Shown: positions 58,450 through 64,000 of the stretch, one piece after another
How positions within the stretch are numbered: the stretch's first letter is position 1
Layout of the letters: every line of letters begins with the position of its first letter
DNA from: Paguma larvata
Lineage: Eukaryota > Chordata > Mammalia > Carnivora > Viverridae
Reading direction: 5' to 3'
DNA: 64,000 nucleotides
Assembly (NCBI GenBank): GCA_030068075.1
Contig: CM057839.1
Location: 47,334,960 to 47,398,959, forward strand
Translations under genes and position numbers: made by a program
Notes under the pieces: model-generated
The model's input: only the letters and a program-made list of their open reading frames with translations
Told to the model about the DNA's origin: nothing
Databases searched by the model: none

Positions 58450-60705
58450 CTTTCAGGTTTCCTGCAGAAACCCACCAAGTACCTGGATGCAGAGACAGCC
58501 ATGGTTTGTTTTCAGTCCAGATGTGGACACCCATGTTCAATGTACTTCGATTATATGCCAGTGTATAACTGATGTTCCATTCACTTTTGCATTTGTGTCT
58601 CATTTCCTTAAACAAATAAAGTACAGTGATTTTACTTATTTGGAGAATGAGATTTCTGAAACTTATGAGGTTAACTGTGAAAGTTGTAAATCTGGGATTA
58701 AAGATGTCCACATACGATTTTCTTATTTTCACCATTAAGATCCTTGACTATTTTTACATTGTGGTGATTATTTTCATACTCGAGCACATACATTTGCTTT
58801 CCTATGGGTAATACAAAAACAGCAGAAAAAAATGTTGTCACTTAACTTCTATCAGATTGGGATTCAACCATTCCTTACTAAGTGTAGAGTCCTATCTGTT
58901 AAAACTTCTTCTCAAAGCAGTGGAGCGTAATCCAATTGCCACGGTAGCAGGGAGTAAGCACATATGACCAACAGGAAATATGTCCAGCAGGGTGATATAG
59001 GTATAAAGTAAAGTGACCCAACTGCAAATGTTTTCTCTCGAAGTAGAGCCTTGTAGGTAAGGTTTGGTAGAAGAAGCTGTTAACTTTAGTATCTATTGTC
59101 TTTACTACTTGTAATAGCTCCTGGTTAGTAGGGGTTCCATCTTATTTGCTTTTGTATCACCAATCTCCCCGTTTAGTGTTGGGCTGAACACTAAACGTTA
59201 TTTCTCAAATGAGTGAACACTCAATAAGATGGATTGATAATTGACTTGCCAATATCAGCAAGATCCAATCTAGGAGCCGCCATATGAGAACAAGCTCTAG
59301 TCAATGAAAGAGAGAGAGTATGCTCATCACACCGGTAAAAGTTTCAGGTTAAGTCTCTAAATATAAGACGTAATAAAAGGAACTTGACAAGAAATAAGAA
59401 TAAAGCACAAGTTTAATCCTAGAAACTCTGCACCAACATGCGGATAAGACAGATTGATAAGGTAAAATTTATATTTGTAATAACAGCGAATAAAAGGTTT
59501 TTCTCTAAATTCACTAAAAAATGAGTCACATTATATAAGGTGCCCCTGGTACAGACACTTAGAAATGCTGAATCCGTCAAAATATCACTGCCTCTTTCCT
59601 TACTGGTTCAGAAAATGGTGTGAGAATGATTTGCATGCAGGAAGTCTAGCTTTCATGTATTGACAATGAACTACTTTATAGTTCCATTTATGCGAGGTGA
59701 CTCTAAATGCAAATCTGGATGTATACATGTTGACTTGACATAATTATCAATTGCATAACTTTTGTTTCCAAAGTGTCTCAATTTGAATAATAAATTACAC
59801 TTGGACTTTATTGAAACTTTATCTTACTCATGTTTATTTTATTTATAAGACTTTGCCAGTCATATCTCCTACAAAAGAATTCAAATTTCTGGACAATGGC
59901 CATGCATCTCCCATGTATATTATAGTCGATTGCACTGAACTCTCTCTTAAAATCTTGATTCTACTCTTAATGTGAGTTTTTGGCAAATTATTTTAACTCT
60001 AAACTTTAGCTCTATCATCTATAAGGTAGATATATTTCTTTAGTAGATAAACTAGACTTTGTATTTTTTTAATCTAGATAATGTTGACTAATAGTTTTTA
60101 TTACATAAGGATTTTTTGAGAGTAAAATAATTCTCATATATATCGCATACATAGCAGATATATACACATACACACATATGTGTAATATTGCTTAAAATAG
60201 TTATCAACATGTAGTAAGTGTTCATTAAATGTTAAATATTTCAATATCAAAACTGTTAATAATATAATCAAAAGATATTGTCAAGTTGATGGGATGGGCT
60301 CATGGACTGGATATCTTTAAACTTTAAAGGAAAGCAGACCATTACCTAAAGAGACATGAGAGGATAGGGATTCAGGCTAAACAGGTGAAATTCACAGAAT
60401 AGATGGTACTAAATTTAAAGTGCTTCTGGAGCATTCAGTTACAGTTGCTCGAGTTTTATGGCTAAAGGCCTTCAGAAATGATCAGAGATGTAACTACAGA
60501 GTATGCTCTAATGAAGGCTGGGATGCATGGAGATTCACAATACAAAGCACAGTCATGGATAAAACAACTTGGCCAAAGCTGCTGTGCCAATAGGTGGTAA
60601 ATTTGGGACTCGGGTTAGTTTGAGAAGAGCAGAAATTTGTTTGTAACTAAATTACCTACAGAATGGTAGGATAGGGTTAGAGAATTCCTTTCTCCCCCCA
60701 TCAAG
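58450..60705. other. Unique-looking DNA with L2/MIR scraps
   Basis: 58444-58740 precedes the pseudogene start and could include copied 5' UTR. 59085-59225 ends like an L2 3' tail. 60545-60615 ('acttggccaaagctgctgtg') looks like MIR. No gene. Confidence 0.45.
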
Positions 60706-60711
60706 AAGCAC

Positions 60712-60914
60712 CTTTTTTAAATTTTTTTTAAATGTTTATTTATTTTTTGAGAGACAGAGAGAGACAGAGCACGAGCCAGGAAGGGGGGCAGAGAGAGAGG
60801 GAGACATGGAATCCAAAGCAGGCCCCAGGCTCTGACCTGTCAGCACTGAGCTCGACACTCAAACTGTGAGATCATGGCCGGAGCCAAAGTCTGCCTGAGC
60901 CACCCACATACCCC
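60712..60914 (-). mobile_element. Feliform CAN-SINE with internal deletion
   Basis: Minus-strand copy. The region between the CT block and the B-box is shortened ('gagctcgacactcaaactgt'). Target duplicates not resolved. Confidence 0.9.
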
Positions 60915-60919
60915 TTTAC

Positions 60920-61285
60920 AGAAGTTCTTAATCTGGTTTTGAGCATGGACACTGGATTTGACTACAATTTATCTGTTAACACAACTCAAAAGAGTCAAAG
61001 ATTTGATTTCATGGGCCTTATATCTTAAAATTATTTTCAAAGACACTAGATTTTTCTCTAATTGACTATAGTCTCAATTCTTCTGAATGGATTCCTTTTG
61101 TTTTTCAAAAGTTAATTCTATTGTCTCCTTTTCACCCCTTACCAAGGGCAAGAAATATGTATTCTAATTGAAGTTACTGAGAGTAAATTATGCAGAATTT
61201 TGCAGCTTTCTCTTAGTTTTATGGAGTTCTTACATTCTTATTCAATTAGAAGTCACAGTTATCTAGCTCTGTTTGTGACTGAGTG
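60920..61285. other. Unclassified DNA
   Basis: Nothing recognised. Confidence 0.45.
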
Positions 61286-61289
61286 GTTT

Positions 61290-61740
61290 CATTACTGAGC
61301 TGAGCAGTGTGCCCTCCAAAATCCATGTCCACCAGAACCTGTGAATGTGACCTTATTTGTAAATGAGATCTGAGCAGATATAAGCAAGTTAAATGAGGTC
61401 ATACTAGATTTAGATGGGCTCTAAATCCAATGACCGTGTCCTTACAGAAAGAAGGAGATCTGGAGAGACACAGAGATATGGAGGTAAGAAGGTTATGTGA
61501 AGATGAAGGCAGCAATTGGAGTGGTTGCAGCTGTAGTTGAGGAACACCAAGGATGGCTCACAGTCACCATATGTCAGGAAGAGGCAAGAAAGAATTCTTC
61601 CCTACAGCCTTCACAGAGAACATGGTCCTGAGGACATCTTGATTTCAGATTACTAACATCCAGTACTCCGCAAGAATAGATTTCTGCTATTTTAAGTTAG
61701 CTTGTGGTAATTTGTTATGGAAACCCTACGAAACTAATTC
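61290..61740 (+). mobile_element. MLT1-type MaLR LTR
   Basis: Collinear blocks: 'gaatgtgaccttatttgtaa', 'atgaggtcatactagattta', 'ccaatgaccgtgtccttaca', 'ggaggtaagaaggttatg', 'cttgatttcagattactaac'. Non-coding. Confidence 0.85.
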
Positions 61741-61744
61741 TGGA

Positions 61745-64000
61745 GAGAAATATTGGGAAATTGATGTAGTCCTATGCCATGTTCTCCAAATAGCTATATC
61801 AGGGATGAATACATATGCCTTTGTCTTCTTTTCAAATATAAACTTGGGTAGGAGGGTGAGGGGAAGCGGGGAGGAGGTGTGTAATTTGTTATTTCATTAA
61901 AATATCAACATAATGTTTCCTCACTAGGCAGGCCAAATTTAGGAACATAAACTATACCATAAATTATAAATAAACTCTGTAAAATTTGCTGAAAAGTCCT
62001 TTCTAAGGTCAAACAAAGAAAATCGTCAAATACTTTGGAACTGTATCCTCCTAGAATTGCTTTGGTTTCTGGTTTAAAGACTACTGCTTCAGAGGATTAG
62101 TGCCATTTGTAAATATATAATGTCATTTCCCCTTAGCCTATGACTCCCATAGTTGGAGGGGCAATATCTATTATGCTTACTATTTTATCCCTCATCTCGT
62201 GAACAGTGTCAGACACATGAATAACATTCAATAAATATCTATTTAATTATAAGTTATTAAATGAATGTGTAATTTATGTTAATGCTTTTGGGACACTAGG
62301 ATATTTTTTTTTTCAATATATCATTGGAAAACCCAAACATATGTAGCCATGACAATGGCAACTATCCAACAGGAGAAAGAAATAGAAAATTAGTGGAAAA
62401 TAATACAAAGGCCAGTAATCTACATATAAAAAAGATCTTGCTTCAAAGTATTCAAAAAAAACAAGCTAATATAAATTTCTACTTTTCCCCTTGATTGATA
62501 AAAATGAGAAAAATAATGACACCTAAGAATAGACAGAGCCTGGAGAAAAAGTACAGGCCCAAGTGATAAAAATAAGGCCACTACATACATGCATGCTCAA
62601 ATAAAATTTAAAATAAAAAAACACAAAGCAAAACACAGTTCTACCATGGCTGTTTCCAGATGGTCGCATTTTATTTTATTTGTTTGTAATGCTAATCTGT
62701 TCATCCTAAATATGATTTCATAAATATGTATATGTAGTTTTTATCTTAAAACTACAAAAATAAAGATGTACTTTTATATTAAAACAACTAACAGTTCATA
62801 ATACCTAATGATAATTAATTTAAACGTAATAATGTTGAGTCCTAAGCAGTACCTTACACATAGCCATTGTTTTATCAATAGTAGCTGCCGACACTGCCAT
62901 TGTTGTTATTGGAAAATTTGTCACGGGACAGTGTGTGCTATGAGACGACACAGCGCTCAAGATGGGATTTGGGGAATAACGATATTTACAACTCCGACAA
63001 AAATTACGTGTGAGAATTTACATATACCCATTAAGGAGACTAAGAAAGTTTTTCATTTTTTATGTATTTTGTAATTAAACATAACAACTAAGTGTTTGAT
63101 ATTCTGTGAGTAAAGTGTGATCTATAAGGAACAAGTAAATCAACAATCTTCAGAAGAAGGATCTGATAAAATGATCCAAATGATTTAACAGATGAAGTCA
63201 AGTTGAGATTATTCTAGCTAATGGAATGTAGCTTTAATTAAATGCCTTGAAAGTCAAGTAGCCTCTTTTAAACTAGAATGTTATTGATTTAAGTACTACT
63301 TAAATCCAATAAAGATACAGTTGGATGTTCAGGTATCTTGGTTTTACTTTGGAAAATTCTAATGTAAGGGAAAAAATATATCTGGCTTAAGATCAAGCTG
63401 TTAAATCCTTTAAAACCTAGAGTTAATTTTATATTGAATAAAAATATTTGTTTTTAAGTAATCAGATATATAATTTATGGGGTTGTAAAGATGGTATAAG
63501 TATGCAGAGCCAAAATAAATTAAAAAAAACGTTTAATAAATGAGTAATGTTTGGTAAAAAAGAGTTTGGTAATTACTCTTCAATTTCACTAACAACGTTT
63601 TTACCATAAACTCAATTCAATAGGTATCCATAGAGAAACTTACATGTTCCCAGTAGCTTAGTAGGCTCTGAAAATACAGTGTTTACATTAATGAAATAAT
63701 ATTTTAATTCTCATGACATAAGACTAGATTAAAGTAATATCTCGCTCAATTTCCCTCGAAAAAAAATTTATTAAAAGTTTACAACTGATTTAATAATACA
63801 TCTATAATCGAATTTTGACATTCCTGTTATTATTCAAAATACTATTATTAAGAATTTCTTTTTAGATTTTCCAATATTATTTAGAGGATAACATGAATAT
63901 TAAATTATACTTCTACCACAACTTCCTGCCATGTTCTAATTTTTATACATCTATTAATCTTTGTATTATAGGTGTATATATTACAGTTTTCCTGTGTCTA
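61745..64000. other. Mostly unique AT-rich DNA with an L2 tail
   Basis: 62120-62275 reads like an L2 3' end ('cattcaataaatatctattt'). The 88-codon frame at 62808-63074 has a few CpGs but no splice borders or motif. Nothing else recognised to the window end. Confidence 0.5.

Noticed and set aside
58355..58735. 126-codon minus-strand frame as a gene
   Set aside because: Its 3' end overlaps the NUB1 pseudogene in the wrong frame and the rest is upstream sequence.

Overview
This window is AT-rich, repeat-dense mammalian nuclear DNA. The organism is most likely a cat-family carnivore. Fifteen copies of a tRNA-derived CAN-SINE carry the feliform head (variants of GGCGCCTGGGTGGCTCAG), an internal CT-rich block and an A-rich tail. 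The youngest LINE-1 copies share their 3' UTR style with carnivore L1. There are no bacterial, phage or organellar genes, no CRISPR array and no intact long protein gene.

Layout. 1-6.4 kb: old L1 fragments, three SINEs, one SINE tail expanded into a 191-nt pure purine tract, and a young L1 with a 5' inversion inserted into an old L1 ORF1. 6.4-15.7 kb: mostly unique DNA holding up to three small candidate exons. 15.7-17.7 kb: two solo retroviral LTRs of different classes about 160 bp apart. 17.8-24 kb: old L1, MLT1 and L2 remnants and microsatellites. 25.1-25.4 kb: a candidate terminal coding exon with a poly(A) signal. 25.4-37.4 kb: nested L1 and SINE copies plus a small TA-flanked inverted-repeat DNA transposon. 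37.4-42.3 kb: unique DNA, a 140-bp repeat pair and a Tigger1 fragment. 42.8-55.2 kb: more L1, an MLT1 LTR, an ERVL-like internal region with recognisable pol remnants, and a second 5'-inverted L1. 57.0-58.4 kb: a decayed, intronless NUB1 retropseudogene on the minus strand. 58.5-64 kb: mostly unique DNA with one SINE and one MLT1 LTR.

Host genes. Four + strand segments (7413-7537, 13342-13392, 15105-15127, 25141-25267) have splice-like borders and compatible reading phases. The last pair is the best supported: a 23-nt microexon and a 41-codon terminal exon followed by AATAAA. If real, the first 25 kb is the 3' part of a + strand gene with large introns, and the rest is intergenic. I do not recognise the protein. 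All other long open frames lie inside transposons or look like chance.
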